Assembly: GCA_016169945.1 (NCBI GenBank)
Contig: JADLSH010000363.1
Location: 310,001-374,000, forward strand
Length of the DNA: 64,000 bases
Origin: Trachythela sp. YZ-2020
Taxonomy: Eukaryota; Cnidaria; Anthozoa; Malacalcyonacea; Clavulariidae
Reading direction: 5' to 3'
The position numbers and the translations under genes are program-made. Under the pieces are notes generated by a model that was not told the DNA's origin, searched no databases, and saw only the letters and a list, made by a program, of their open reading frames with translations. Positions 13,701 to 28,700 of this stretch are shown piece by piece; position 1 is the first letter of the stretch, and each line of letters starts with the position of its first letter.

Positions 13701-16700
13701 GGCTACTGTACATCGGATTGAGAAAAATTCGTCCTTGGTTTGACTGACATGGGAACAATCCTAAAGAAAGAAGATTTTGCAATTTTATTACAACATTTGT
13801 TGGTTTGTTTAACAAAATTGTATAACATCAAGACCAGTGGAAATGCTTGAGCATTTGATATTCTTACCAGTGAGACAACGTTGTTACTGATCTCTCCACA
13901 AAACAAGTCTCGCACAAGTTCTCTCTACAAAAAGATTTGAAAGTATAAGGCCGTTTCAGGTAACAGTGGTTAGTGACTGTGGTTTGGGTATCTTTTTATA
14001 ATTTCTACTCCATGAGACTATAATATTGAATTAATTACTTGAATTTGTTTATATATAGTTGCACGTTCGTTCTTCTAGAAATATACGTAGGCAGTGATCA
14101 ACACGAAAGCTTATTGCTACTTTGATCAATGCGCACGACTTATATTATATTTCTCTTTCTTAGTAATTTATATTGTGATATATCTTTATTTAATTATGCT
14201 GTAAAAATATGTGTAGAAAATGTGCAAATCATTAAAAAATCTGAATCTGAATCGGTTGCTGCAATGTGCAGTTTCTAATTATAATTTCGCCTCTGAGATA
14301 TTTTCTCAGATTTCCTGCTGTAGTAACACTGGACAACCATGGAACGATCTTTATAGGACCTCTAGGGAGAACAGCTTAGAATTGACAGAAATATCCTGTT
14401 TCATTTAGCCTATTTATAAAGACTACCGTACCATATCCGGGGACATATCTTCGAGCTTGGTGATCAGATTAGTAAAAAATTCATTCATATCTTTTTGTTC
14501 TCCAGTGTTTAAAGGCTTTTTATCCATAATATACGTCTTACAAAACGACCTCGGGTTATAGGCCTTCCTTTCACTTTCCTATATGACACAAAAAACATGT
14601 ATTTTCAATGTTAATTTGTTTCACTAGTGTTTAGAATACATACCATAACATAAGGGACCGTTCATTTTTATCTGGGAGGGGGGGGGGGGCTGGTGCAATT
14701 TGGTGAGCCCTCTTAAATCTTTAGCATGGCCCACGCTTTCATACTCAACTTTTTCCCAGTGGCCCACCCCTAAATAATGATATTTTTTCAGATGACCACC
14801 CCCCCGGCCACCAAAACAAATATGTTTTGTGAGCAAAAAGCCATGTGATCATTGGCTGACTTAAGCATCAGTTGCAAGGCTGAGCCCAATTCCCTGGGTC
14901 TTGCATACGTAGGGGGGTTTGGGGCAATGCTTCCCCAGAAAATTTTGAATTTTCGTAGCCCAGAATGGCCATTTCGTGCGTTTTCAGGGTGACGTTCTTA
15001 CAACAGAACAATAAAACATTGTATCATTTTTTGCATGCACCCCCCCCCCCCCTTTGCCAATATTTTTTTGCGTGGCCCACCCTTTTAAGGCCATTTTTGT
15101 GACCAATAAAGAGAATTGAGAGATGTAGTTAAATTGGTTTCCTCTTATAGGACAGTGTCAACACTTGGCGACCATCTGCTGTCCTCTAACGCTCATTGAA
15201 ACTCATCAATTTAATGTCCACCAATCTATTTTTCATTTCTAATGTACTTACCATGAGGAAACAAAACATTTTCTGCATTTCTTTCAAAGACATGTCCAAT
15301 TTCTTATTTCCAGTCGGCTTTGAAAGAGAAATAAAACATTGCTGGGTTTTTTCTAAGCTAGCACAAGCATAACTTTACAATCACGCTTTAAAGAGTAAGG
15401 GGACATTGGTTCAAAACATCTGAAAACCATCTTTGCCCTCCTTTGAAGATATTGTTGCGAAAACAAAATTTTCTTCTCAGAAACATATAATTTTGCTTTC
15501 TAAGTGTGTTTTCTGCAGGACTTTATAGTACATACCTGTCCTTTAAGAATAGAGGCCCTAGCTTCAGGCATCATATACAATTGTTGCATACACGATGCCA
15601 TGTAACATGTTGCTCCGAGATTAATCATTCCAGCCAGACCACAAGAAGACCTACAGTTATCGTGGGGCCAGTAATGCCAGCCGTATGACACGTGGTGACC
15701 GCTCACAGACTCTGGAAATGCATAAAAAGTTTGCATTGTTGAACATGATGATTTTGGTGTAGGGGACCACGGGTGGCAGACGCGGTTAGCGAGCTGCGCT
15801 ACAGTTGGTCGAGAATAAGGTATTTAGTTAGGAGTTGGGTAACTTCCCTGTACTTGAAAACTCGTATAAGTATAGTTCCGTTGATCCCATTGAACTATAT
15901 ACAAACTGGAACGCTAACTCAATACGCCAAACCCGATAATAGGATGAAGCCAAGCTAGTTTTTCTGAGTTTTGAGTTGAAATACTTAACGTCGAACATTG
16001 GGCTGTATATGAAATTGAAGCTATTAAAAAGTTCTATTTGATATAAAAACTTCAAGACTTTAGGCAAAATGGAAATACTTAAAAAATACAAAAACAACCG
16101 CAATTTTGTAATTCCCTTTTACCTAAAGTCTTGAAGTTTTTATATCAAATAGAACTTTTTAATAGCTTCAATTTCATATACAGCCCAATGTTCGGCGTTA
16201 AGTATTTCAACTCAAAACTCAGAAAAACTAGCTGGCTTCAATCCCTCCCCCTGCGTTAGCGTTCCAGTCTATTATAGTTCAATGGTTGACCCTCTTCTGT
16301 GCTTAGAGGTATTTTCTCCGGGTACTCCGGTTTTTCTCCCTCACCAAACACTAACCATTAGGCCTTAGTTGTCGAGCACGTGTGTATCACGAGCCTGTGG
16401 CGGGTGAATTGCGCAACCACACCATGTGTAAACGAGATTAAATAAATCATTATCACTGACGAATTTGATCTCTTACCAGATGAATGATGTTTGAGAAGTA
16501 AATTTTGAAGTTCAGTAAAGTTCTTCTCAGATTCTCGACTTAATTCCAACAATAGATCAAACGCAGCCAGTCGTGACGACTGAAAAAAACACGAAATACA
16601 CAATCAGTGGGAAAATATACAATCTATAGTGTCCTATACATCATGTTGTAAATGTATTCAACCACATGAAGCAAATTTCTTACTTTAGAACGGCATTTCG

Positions 16701-19700
16701 GCACAACATGAATATCGCTGGAATCTTTAGGCAAATCAAACAGACATTGCAGGAACAAATCTTGCATAAACTCCTACAAACATGACAGGAAATTACTTTA
16801 TTTACACTCGTAGATCACTCAGATGTTAACCGTTCTCTCAAGAGGTTCAGCAAGGGCCATCTATTATTGCTACAGTGTTACTACAGGAGAAGATAATAAT
16901 ACCCGAACATGTCTGTGGTGTTTGGTAGAGTCCTAAAGATGTCTGTGGTGTTTGGTAGAGTCCTGAACATGTCTGTGGTGTTTGGTAGAGTTCTGAAGAT
17001 GTCTGTGGTGTTTGGTAAAGTAATTGAAAGCACTCTTCTCACAATCTCACACGCGACACAGAACTCCATATTGCAGGAATCAAGCCGTGGCCCAGAGGTA
17101 AAAAATGCAAGCAATAACCACTGAATACCACCTCAAACACAACCTTACACATACTTGATCGAATATCTCACATATGGATAACATCAAATTCCCTATATCT
17201 TACCAAGATCTTATCAGAATCTTTAAAAGACGGATTCTGACGAACAACGGCAGCACAGAGTTTTAACATTCCACTCAGCGTTTCATCTTCGTACGAATTG
17301 CGACCTTTCTCCAAACTTTCGTGACTACATTAAAAGACAAAATGTCAAGATGGCTGCATTTTATATAATTAAGTATCCAATTCTATAATTCCAAATACCT
17401 GACTATAGATTCTGCTAAGTATGACGCAAGTGAATCCAGACTTGTCTGTAATACCTTCATAAAACAAATATAACAGCAAATTAGGATGAAATAGAAGGGT
17501 GAATGATTGGCAACCCAGCTAACTGCACGGTTCACCTCAACAGTTAACGAGACAGGAGTGTCCGATGTTAGGTCGGCGATAACCTGCCTACCTGAGCCTT
17601 TTTAAGAATGATTTTTGGCTACTGGCAAAGACGTAAACACACAGGCATGCACGTATCGAGATGTTACAACAGACTTACTTCTTTCTCTGTTCTCTTGGAA
17701 GGCAAAGTGTCCACAAGTCTTAACAACAGGATGAAATATTCTCGACAATTTGGGCCAACAGTTCTCGTCCCAGGAATTTTAACACACTTCATCTTCCTCG
17801 CAAGGGGCAGGAAATTTAGAAGTGCTTCAAGTAACATGTTCACATTCGAGTTCTCTTTGATCAAACACAAGTTGAAGAGACCTCGGCTTGCCTCATAGCG
17901 CACTGAGTGCTGAACAAAATGAAAAATACAAACTATATGCATGTTGTGATAAAATGCAAAACAGTAAAAAGCCAAGTTTCTATGCCAAGTTTCTATGGAG
18001 AGTTCGAATTTTCAAATCTAAAATATCGTGATTGTTGAAATTCGTAGCAAAACATTGGACAGGACGTCACGTCAAAATTTTGGCAACCTGTCATTGACCA
18101 GGGACCGGCCGTTATTTCGAGTCTAGGTTGTTGTGCTATTTTCAGGACATTTCAGCAAGTCAGAAATTTTCTTGAATGTTTACAGACAGCGGTATTAAAA
18201 CAAACGACTTCACAAAGCCCGCTTACCTCTGGGGCCAAAAGAACCAAACGTTGTAACCAAGGTTTAAGTTTTGGATGGTTGACTAAACTGTTAAAAACTA
18301 AATTGTCTGTGTGCGTCCATGACACCAAGAACTGCATGGCATGATAAAGAACTATATAAAAACATAACACAAAAGCTCAGAAGACTTGTATACAAATTAA
18401 ACAAAATCAAACTCCATTTATACTGGATAGTTCATTCAGTTCTACACTGTTCTCCCTAGGTGTTATTAAAGAAGGTAACCGGAGTACCTGGAGAAAACTC
18501 GCGGTGTTTGATGGAGTCAAACTGAAAGCACTCTTCTCACATGCGACTGAGGTGACTTATAATCAGACAACTGCTTAATATTGCAGAAATCGTATCCCGG
18601 TCGCAGAGATGAAAGACACATGCATAAACCACTGAACCAACACTAAACCCACGCATTAGCCCTCATCAAATGTGGGGATTTCCTCGAGGGGAGAAGGAGG
18701 GGAGGAGGAGGAGGGGGTGTTTGGCACATCCCTGAACCTTTTCATAATTCCCAACATACCTTCAGCCCGAGCTTGGTTTGGCTTCACAGGATCCCGATGT
18801 GACGTTACTGTTGACTCATACAATGTCGTCATCAGGGCTTCCAGACATCTCTTCTTGTCGATTAATTCAATGGTGTTCTAAAAAAACAAACACAACAAAA
18901 ATAACACGATTAAACCAATGGTCGCAGAGGTGAAAAAGCACATGCTGACATGCGCTATCCACTGTACCACAAACACCTCAATTTCGGCGAAGAAAAATTT
19001 TAATTCGCGAGTGGAAAACGTGTCTTGTTTCCATGTATCTAACCTTTGATAAACAATCGACGTCGACAGTCTCATCCTTATCCGTGCTTTTGTTTCTTAT
19101 CTTAAATTCCTTATACGCAGTCGACATCCTTGAACGTCCTGGAGATCCCAAAGTGACCACAAATACCTCCTCTTCATCTTGCATACCCTCATCAGATAGC
19201 TTGAGTGTACCGAACTTTTTAATGAGATTCAGTAGCGACGCGAGGCATTCTTGATGGGACTGGGTCCAAGAAGGGTTATCCTGCATTGGTAATTAGAAAA
19301 GGAACATATGAGAATTGTGTACATTGGAACATATAAGACTGTTCATATTAGAGAAATGTTCGTATTAGAGAGGTGTCCGTGCTAAAGAGATGTCTGTATT
19401 AGAGAGGTGACTGTATTTGAGAGATGTCTGTATTAGAGAGATGTCTGTATTAGAGAGATTCTGTATAGGAGATATGTCTGTATTAGAATGATGTCTGTAT
19501 TAGAGAGATGTCTGTATTAGAGAGATGTCTGTATTAGAGAGATGTCTGTATTGGAGATATGTCTGTATTAGAATGATGTCTGTATTAGAGAGATGTCTGT
19601 ATTAGAGAGATGTCTGTATTAAAGAGATGTCTGTATTAGAAAGATGTCTGTATTAAAGAGATGTCTGTATTAAAGAGATGTCTGTATTAGAGAGATGTCT

Positions 19701-22700
19701 GTATTGGAGATATGTCTGTATTAGAATGATGTCTGTATTGGAGAGATGTCTGTATTAGAGAGATGTCTATATCAGAGAGATGTCTGTGTCTGTAAATATA
19801 GTCAAGCAATACCGTACCTGTATTAGTAAACAACCACTTAGGAAGATATCAAGTAGATGTCCCAACCCCCCGGATTCGACGAACCGTCGACTCCATAAAT
19901 GAGATCTCTCGACCTCTAATTCTTGCTTGGTTTTCTTCTGCGGGGCGGGGGGTGCTTTCTCCTCGGAATCATCGTCCATATCAGAAAGATCAGAGTCACT
20001 GCTGAAGTCACTTTTTTCACTGTCCTTCGTCAGGTCTTCCTCAAACGATCGCTTCGCAATGGAGTGTACGATTTCCAAAGCATACAGTAGCTTGTTTGGG
20101 CAGGAGGGGTCTAATAATAAACTCCAGTTTACTTGCTCAGACTCTTGAGAGTCCTAAAGAATGATTGAATAAAAAAGATATTGACTTCCACATCCTCGAC
20201 TTACAGAAGCGGCTCAGCCCAGCGACAAAGGGCAGCGCGCGAACCGCAACTGTTACCCGTGCTTCTCACAAAATCACCTAAAATGAACATTGTGATTGGG
20301 TTGCTTAAACAAAAGTAATCCGTGTTTGGGACAGGTTAGATAATCTATTCATTTTTAGTGTTTCATTGTCATAATCACCTAATCACAAAACCTGTTCATA
20401 TAGATTGATCGTGATCCGCAGTTATATTTCTGAAGTTGATCACCATCTTCTGCCTCGTAACGCTTACTGAACCCCACCAATATCCGCCATCTTTAGTGGA
20501 TATAAAGTAAACTTTTCATTCGGTAAATTGATTGAAGTTTCAACTAGTTATACAGGGTGTATAAAAAAAAGGTAATCCAACTTTGACTGGTTGCTGTGCG
20601 TCAAATACTGGGTTAAATGATTTAATTTTTACATAGAACGAAAGAACAACTCTTGACCGAGTACTTGTCTGTTAAAAATTATTTGTCGAAATTGCATTCT
20701 TCCACCGATGGGAATTAACCCGCGCAAATCGAAGCAAATTTAATTCCTTTTGGGAATCATTTAACCCAGTATTTGACCCAGTATACACCCTGTATATGGA
20801 GCTCACTGGTTTGGATAGCCATAGTCCTAGCTCGAATTTCAACTGATCAGCGTCAATTTACAATGAAGTTTACCTCTGAATGTCCAAATGTTTCCAGATT
20901 TTTTCGAATGGAGAAGTTCGTGGGTAAAAACATGAGCAGGTCCCAGACCATATGTGATAAATGCTGGACTTTGGACAGCGTCGCTGAGTCATCGTAGATA
21001 ACTTGCGGATTTAAAGTTTCTTTTTCGTAATGCTCCGTGTTTATTTCTTCCGAATCTAAAACAAAATAGTGAAATCAAAAACAGTTTTATTCTCAAGGTG
21101 CGCCAATGCGTCAATTAGTAGGTCGGTCGGGTCCGTTCATCCGTCGGTCGGTCCGTTTGTCGGTCAGTCGGTCCACTCGTCGGTCGTTCGGTTCCCGGTC
21201 GGTCGGTCAGTCCATTCGTCGGTCAGTCCGTTCGTCCGTCGGTCCGTTCGTCGGGCGGTTGGTCAGTTAACTATTAGAACTAATCGTCAGTGAGGTGTCC
21301 ATTGTTATATTCGAGTTGAGTAAAGGCACGTTCACACACAGCGATTTGTCGGGCCGATTTTAGGTTTTGCTGAATGTTAATGACGAATATTTTCAGTTGA
21401 TGATGTCACCAGATGACGTTCGCCACGTATTTTTCAAATATCATTAACGTGCATCTGAAATCGGCCCGACAAATCGCTGTGTGTGAACGTACCTTAAGCT
21501 AGTAAGTGACTTGCGGAAAATGTAAGAGGCTAACCTGCGATGGACTAGATCTCAAACATCATAATTTTCATAAAAAAATTAGCATACCTAGTTTACTAAA
21601 CGATGTTAGCTGGACAATCTCCGATGTTTTTCTTTCCTTACTGATAAAATTTCGCAATAACTGTATAAGATCAAACAACTGGGTGAAGTTCGGTTCTTCT
21701 TGCATTATAAACAACGGAATAGATTCCTGGTTTGGTGTAGGCAGCAGTGACGAGCCACAGAGATTACTATCATTGCTGCAGTCTCGTCGACCAGCACCGA
21801 CAGACACAAAGACCAACTGCAAAGAAAAAGAATTGAAATAGGATTAAAACTAAACAAAACGGAACTAATTTATTCATACTGCATAGCTCTATTAGTTATA
21901 AACTGTTCTCTCTCCAGTAAGGGCCTTATTAGTCCTGTGTTACTTCAGGACGAAAACTAAATGGCTATATCTATACTTGATAGTTCTATCACTTCAAAAC
22001 TGTTTTTTTCTAGAGGCCTAAATATTAGCATTATGATTGTTAGAATTAGCAATAGATTAAAGGCTCTTTTCCACTCATCGCAAAACCAACTCGCAAACTC
22101 GCTGCGAGTTCTTGCATGTAATTAAAATAAACTGTCGAGCATTGTGATTGGATGAAAGTACTCGCAGCGAGCTTGCGAGTTGGTTTTTGCGACGAGTGGA
22201 AAAGAGCCCTTAAGGGTATAAGAAATAACTGTATATAATTTGTGGTTGTTCGTATGGAAATTGACCCACTTTACAGTACCTGCAGATCTTTAAAGCCCAC
22301 TTCACCAAGTGACTTCTCGTCCAATTCAGGTGTCAGCTCATGTCCTTGTGAGATCAGTCGGAACGGTGGAGTGAGGCTTGAGAAAGGCGAGAAAGAGGAG
22401 CCTGGGGACGAGATCACAGGTGGCCCCATCTTGGTGCGTCTTGATCTTGCTTCATTTGATCACGTTTCTCTTGCAGCTTCTTACACCAGCACGTGACCTC
22501 GGCGCGTAACTCTGCCACCAGGTCCGTAGAGAACATCTTGAATGTGCCCTGGAGATAAATAGCGTCTGTGTTAAGCCCTGAGCAGACCAGGAAACATTGT
22601 TTACTAGCCATGTTTCCCAAAGACGGTACCCCCCCCCCTCCTCTCCCCCCTTATCAGTTTGAGCTTGGACCCGCCCTAGCATCCGATGTGTGCAAATAAT

Positions 22701-25700
22701 CTCTGGATATGGCACCACCGGGGAGGGGGGTGGTGCTGAGCGGGCGCTGGCCATGCAGCAAGGCGCGACCATCAACCAAGGCAGGGTGCATCATGACTGA
22801 GGACAGCAGGGCTTGTCAAAAGAATGTTTGAAAAATAAGGTTACCTAGATGGTCAAAGACGTCCCAAATATTTCTATTTTTATTTGATAATTGCCCTGCC
22901 AAATCCAAAATTCGGATTTTATGCAGAAACTGGCAAACCCTCCTGCACCCCTTTGCCCAAGGCTAGGGGGTGCGCACCTCCTCCCCTGTAAATCCATCCC
23001 TGACTATCATATTGATAATCGCCCGTTCACCTTTTCAGTAAGTCCTGCAGGTTGACAAACAACCCGAATGGGGTAGATTTTCTCGTTGTTATGAATCTTT
23101 AATTGATGAGGATGAATCCCTTGTCCTTCCAATGCGCGAAGTTTTAAGTGATACGCAAATCTAAACGCATCAATCATTCAATCATTAGCACAAGTATAGT
23201 AAAAAAGTACGTAGTAATTGACTGTTTTTCCGGCTCAATTTCCATATAAACAATCTGAATTTTAATACAAACTCAATCTTAATCCTAACTTTAATACTAA
23301 CCCTAATCCTAACTCTAATACTAACCCTAATCCTAACCTTAACCCTAATCCTAACCCTAATCCTTAATTCTAACCCAAATCTTTGTGACGTAATAATTTC
23401 AGGATATAGTAATATGAAAAGTTTGTCTTGATTAATACAAACCTTTGTTTAAAAAGTTGCAGATGTTCTTTCAACAATGTCAGAGCCCTTTCCATCACTT
23501 GTAAGCTTACTGCAAGATTCTGGATAAAAAACAATCTCAGTGAGTGATATAAACAAAAAAAAGTGCTTAACTAGAATAACTCAATGGTCATGCAGTACAC
23601 AAAATAATAGTGCCTGGATGTCTAACCTCATTGAATGTCGCTGAAGCATTCTTTAAACTGTCCATACACTGTTGAATAAACTCTCTTTCTCTTCGCAGAC
23701 TTCCTTTCTCATCTAAACACGGTAAAACAAAAATATCAATAAAGTTAAATTTCGGTAAATTTGGAAATTTCAAATCATTATCATTATTCATTTCTTTAGA
23801 AATTGATTGTTTCACCGTCAATGAACACGAACAAATTTGCATAGCGGGACTAAATCGGCGGGCTGGCTACGCTACTGAACGGCGGACATTGCAAGCCATG
23901 CAACGCCTGAACTTCAACACACACAAATTGACAAGATCTTTTTGACAAGTTCTATTTTGCATAGACTAACCATTGATATAAAATGAATTCAAGAACGTGA
24001 TAGCAGCCTGGCTAACTTCACCAGATTGCGCAATCAGCGCAATGCTCCACAATTGACCCATTCCAGGTATCTAAGTCAACACAAATAGGATTACGACAGG
24101 TTAATAAACATATATAGTGGCGATGCCCTGTCTTTATGGACATCGTATGTCATATAAAGCCAGTGGCGTAATTTAGTGCTTGGCCAGGGCAAGTTAAAGC
24201 TACCATGGGCAAGTAGAAATGTATTGTTCGGGCAAGTACAGATCAGTGAACTCAATGTATTGTATCTGGAACGATAACTTCGGTCATTTGGTGGGAAAAA
24301 AGTGAAGCTTAAGCCTCAGTCCTCCACGCTGTGACGCGGTCCGTAGGTCAGTTTCAGTCCTCCGCGCAGAGGTGGAAAAAGTATCGGATCTTGGGAACCT
24401 AGTTCCCAGAAATATTTTTGGATCTGAACTTTTGCACAAAATTTTTAACAGAAATTTATAAAGTCACTGACAACTGATGATAATGTAACAAATCTAAGTA
24501 TGCTCTAGTCTCATAGATCAGTAGTAATTGTAATGCATTTATTATTCACTATATCAAAAAAATATCAAGAAATCAAACTCCAACAATCTGCAATAAGTCC
24601 AATCAAAAAATCAATCAATGACGCCAACCAGCCACTTAATTATTAATTTTAAGTTAGAAACAGGTTCCGGCAGAGTAAGAAGTCCTCCCGCCTCACCCTG
24701 CTCCACCATATCAATGTCATTCTTTTGATAAGTATATCGTTCAATGCATAACGTAAACTATAGGCCCTGTAACTCGCGCACCTTGCTGTCACCAGTACGT
24801 TTTTCGTTGAGGAAAAGAGAGAACAATTGTTGAAAAAGACTCAGTCCTGTCATCGACACAGTCTGCGGTTTTAATGCCGACATCTGAAGAAAGAGAAATA
24901 GTCAATATGTATTCAGTAGCAAATAAATTGAGAAACTTCGTTAATCTTTTTGCTTCTATAAGTATCAACGTTTACCACCATTTGCTGCCCTGTACCGCTT
25001 ACTAAAACCCATCCATATTTACAAAACGAAACTCCGTGAATCTTGTACCTTATCTTTAAAGATGTATTTAAATGTCGACACATCCAATGCGTGGAAGTCT
25101 TTATTTCTCGCCTGGTTTACAAACCAATCTAACGTATCATCCGAGCACTCGTCATCTTCAACCAAACATGACCAAAGCAAATCTACTTGATGGGAAGTTA
25201 ATCCTGGAAAATATTATATGAAAAATTGCTAAAGACCAAGTTCCACGAGGCAATTTCTCCTCATTATAGAATACTGCCATGGTTTGTGTCTGAACTACCT
25301 TAAACACATTTTTAAAACATAGAGATTTTGAGAGCAGGTTAAGTCAGCAGGTTAAAATAGTGGCGACAAATCTGGTCCGATGAATGACCTTCGTTCGGGC
25401 TTTTGGCAACTCCCCCCTACTTACTAAATTTCTGAGGTGACAACTCGGTGGAATAAACAGACGTCAAAAACTGTAGTCTTGCTTGAACTTCCTCATAATG
25501 GTTGAAAAACGACTCATTCGCCCCGCCTTCACACTCTCTCTGCTGACAATACTGTACAAGATTTTCAAAATATAACTTCATCATATTGAGTTTTTTATTC
25601 GCCCACTCCACCACGCCGTACGTGCTCGCTCCGTTGAATTGTTGAAAAGAACAGAAGAGTTTTGGTAGAAGGCCAAGAGATAACACCACAGACCTTAAGA

Positions 25701-28700
25701 TGAAATAAAGATATTGTAATTTTATAACGCATAATGCGGGTCAACTACATTATTTATGTAATACACATCCTTAGCATGAGCCTTCGTCTGGTATAATATT
25801 ATTAAATTAAGATATAAAAACACGACCTGAAGGCGAGTGGTTTTGTATATCTTACGCAACACGGATGCAAATGCTGTATATAGCTTGTGTCTTGATGAAA
25901 ACGTTCCTATTCTTCAATAATCTCAAATAAACGAATGATATTTGGCGAGAAGATGAACTTAAAGCATTATGTAAATCAGCAGGATTTTGTATTAGATATT
26001 CAAGCTTCGTTACGTTCATGATTTCCTTGGTGTTTTCTTCATTAATTATTAAAGAGAAATACAAATACATTATGTATTTTCTGCGTACGAGTATATAACA
26101 TACAGTATCTTTGAAGAAACGTACTTATTCTGAGCCAAATTATCAAGGCATCCTTTCACAAACTGAAGACGAAGTTTCTTCTCTCCAGCATAACAAATAA
26201 GCTGACAGAGCAGCTTCTCGGCTTGTTGTAGTAAACCGTCTTCAAGTTGACACTAAACATAGGAAAAATACTAAATTATAAGTCATAAGTTTAAGACAAC
26301 CACATATAATGTTAAAGTATTACTTCATTGACTGAATTAATATGCAAACTACAGTATAAGGAATTATAAATACTAACCCATTACTCTACTCTGTCTAACG
26401 TCATGCGATTTTACTTGTCAACGGTCAAGTGGAAACTCTTGGACGTTAATGAGTTTAACAAGGGACACGAACAGATAGCCTGGTAAACCCAAACAAACAA
26501 ACAAACAAACAAACAAACAAACAAACAAACAAACAAACAAACAAACAAACAAACAAACAAACAAACAAACAAACAAACAAACAAACAAACAAACAAACAA
26601 ACAAACAAACAAACAAACAAACAAACAAACAAACAAACATAAACACCCCATGAAAAACTCACCGCATTTTTATCTTGAACTATATCCCACAACAATGTAT
26701 TCCCTTCAACACAGACATCTTCCAACCGGAAGTTGACCTTCTTACTTTCCTCCGTTACGCACGTGACTTCCTCAACCTCATGATGTTTACATCCCAATTC
26801 TTCGTCATCGAAATCCTCGAGGGCGGCACGATCTGAGCACGTGAACGACTCATGACTTTCACTGCTGCTACTGCCTGACACTTCCTTCATATTCTGGTCT
26901 TGACTGTACTCAATGGTTGATGCAGTGTATTCACGTTTGATCGTTTCTGGGATATCCTCCTGCGAATCACTGAAATTACACAGAAAAATTTTATATGGGC
27001 AACCTTTTCATCTTGTCTTGGGTTGTTACGATACGGTTCTATAATAAATGTATATAATTTACACTCAATAATTTTCCATCTACAAAACCCTTCAATTATT
27101 ATTCAATCGAGTGAGATGCCAACAAAATCTAGATATTTACCCACAACTTAACATGGCAGTACCCTAGTATATATACATGAACTTGTGGTTAGAGTTTGAC
27201 AACTGGACTCTGTGGCTCAGTTGGTTAGAACGCTGCACCGGAATCGCAGGGCCGCAGGTTCGATTCCTGCCAGGGATTTTTCGCAGCTGTTCCTGGTTAC
27301 GTCTAATAAATGTCTATAATTTACACTCAATAATTTTCCATCTACAAAACCCTTCAATTATTATTCAATCGAGTGAGATGCCAACAAAATCTAGATATTC
27401 TCCGGGTACTCCTGTGGTAACATTGGAGACAACATATTAGAATTGATAGAGCTAAACAGTATATATATAGTTAGTTTAGTTTTATTCCCGTGATAACACT
27501 GAACTATAAGGGATAGCCCTTACTAGACCTCTAGGAAGCAGGGATGGGTTTACTGCGGGGGTGCAGGGGGGTGTGCACCCCTCCTAGCCTTGACCAAGGG
27601 AGTGCAGGTGGGGTGCCAATTCCCATATCAAATCCAAATTTTGGATTTGACAGGGCATTTATAAAACAAAAATATAATATCGGGCCATTGATGGGCCTTT
27701 TTGACCATCTAGGCCATCTTAATTTTAAAAAAAGTTCTGACCATTCCTCGGTCGCCGACCACGCCCTGCTTCATGACCAAAGTCCGCTTAGCATCCCCCC
27801 CCCCCCCAAGCTGGATCTATCCCTGCTAGGAAGAACAGTTTAGAACTGATAGTTACCCAGTATATAAACAGTTAGTTTAGTTTAGGTTTCCTCCTGTAGT
27901 AATACTGGACCAACAAGTGATGACCCTTACTGGACCTCTAGAAAGAACAGTTTATAACTGATAGAGTTATCCAGTATATAAACAGTTAGTTTAGTTTAGG
28001 TTTCCTCCTGTAGTAACACTGGACCAATAAGTGGTAACCCTTACTGGACCTCTAGGAAGAACAGTTTAGAACTGATAGAGTTATCCAGTATATAAACAGT
28101 TAGTTTAGTTTAGGTTTCCTCCTGTAGTAACACCGGACCAATAAGTGATGACCCTTAATGGCCCTCTAGGAAGAACAGTTTAGAACTGATAGAGTTATCC
28201 AGTATATAAACAGTTAGTTTAGTTTAGGTTTCCTCCTATAGTAACACTGGACCAATAAGTGATGACCCTTACTGGACCTCTAGGAAGAACAGTTTAGAAC
28301 TAGTAGAGTTATCAAGCATATAAACAGTTAGTTTAGTTTAGGTTTCCTCCTGTAGTAACACTGGAGCAATAAGTGATGACCCTTACTGGACTTCTAGGAA
28401 GAACAGTTTAGAACTAGTAGAGTTATCTAGTATAAGATAAGAAATACCTTCGTCCTGGCATAGCAGTATCCAGACTGACATCACTGATCGTACTTGTACT
28501 ACTTGGACTTCCGATTGAACTGTTGTTTGGTTGAATAAGATTGGTGTGCAGAGAAGCCGCCACTGCAGCTGCTGTGTTGGCTAAAGAGAAATATGAATAA
28601 TGTATTGTGATAATTCAGTTGAACAGGGTTAATCCTTAACTAATTCTTCCCTTAACCTAAATCCAATCCTTGATCTTAACCCTAATCTAAACCTTATCAC

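Noticed and set aside
22425..22480. A 55-base intron inside exon 22280-22548 to repair the frame
   Set aside because: A GTAAG...CAAG pair exists, but removing it gives the wrong phase and deletes residues that match the family.
26411..26890. Long minus frames of repeated CLFV
   Set aside because: They are read-through of the (CAAA)n microsatellite; only the part above 26663 is USP34 exon.
27206..27280. tRNA gene
   Set aside because: A and B boxes are good but the acceptor stem does not pair and it is embedded in a SINE-like context.
27840..28440. Regular 114-bp repeats as a CRISPR array
   Set aside because: The whole unit repeats with no variable spacers, and the sequence is animal.
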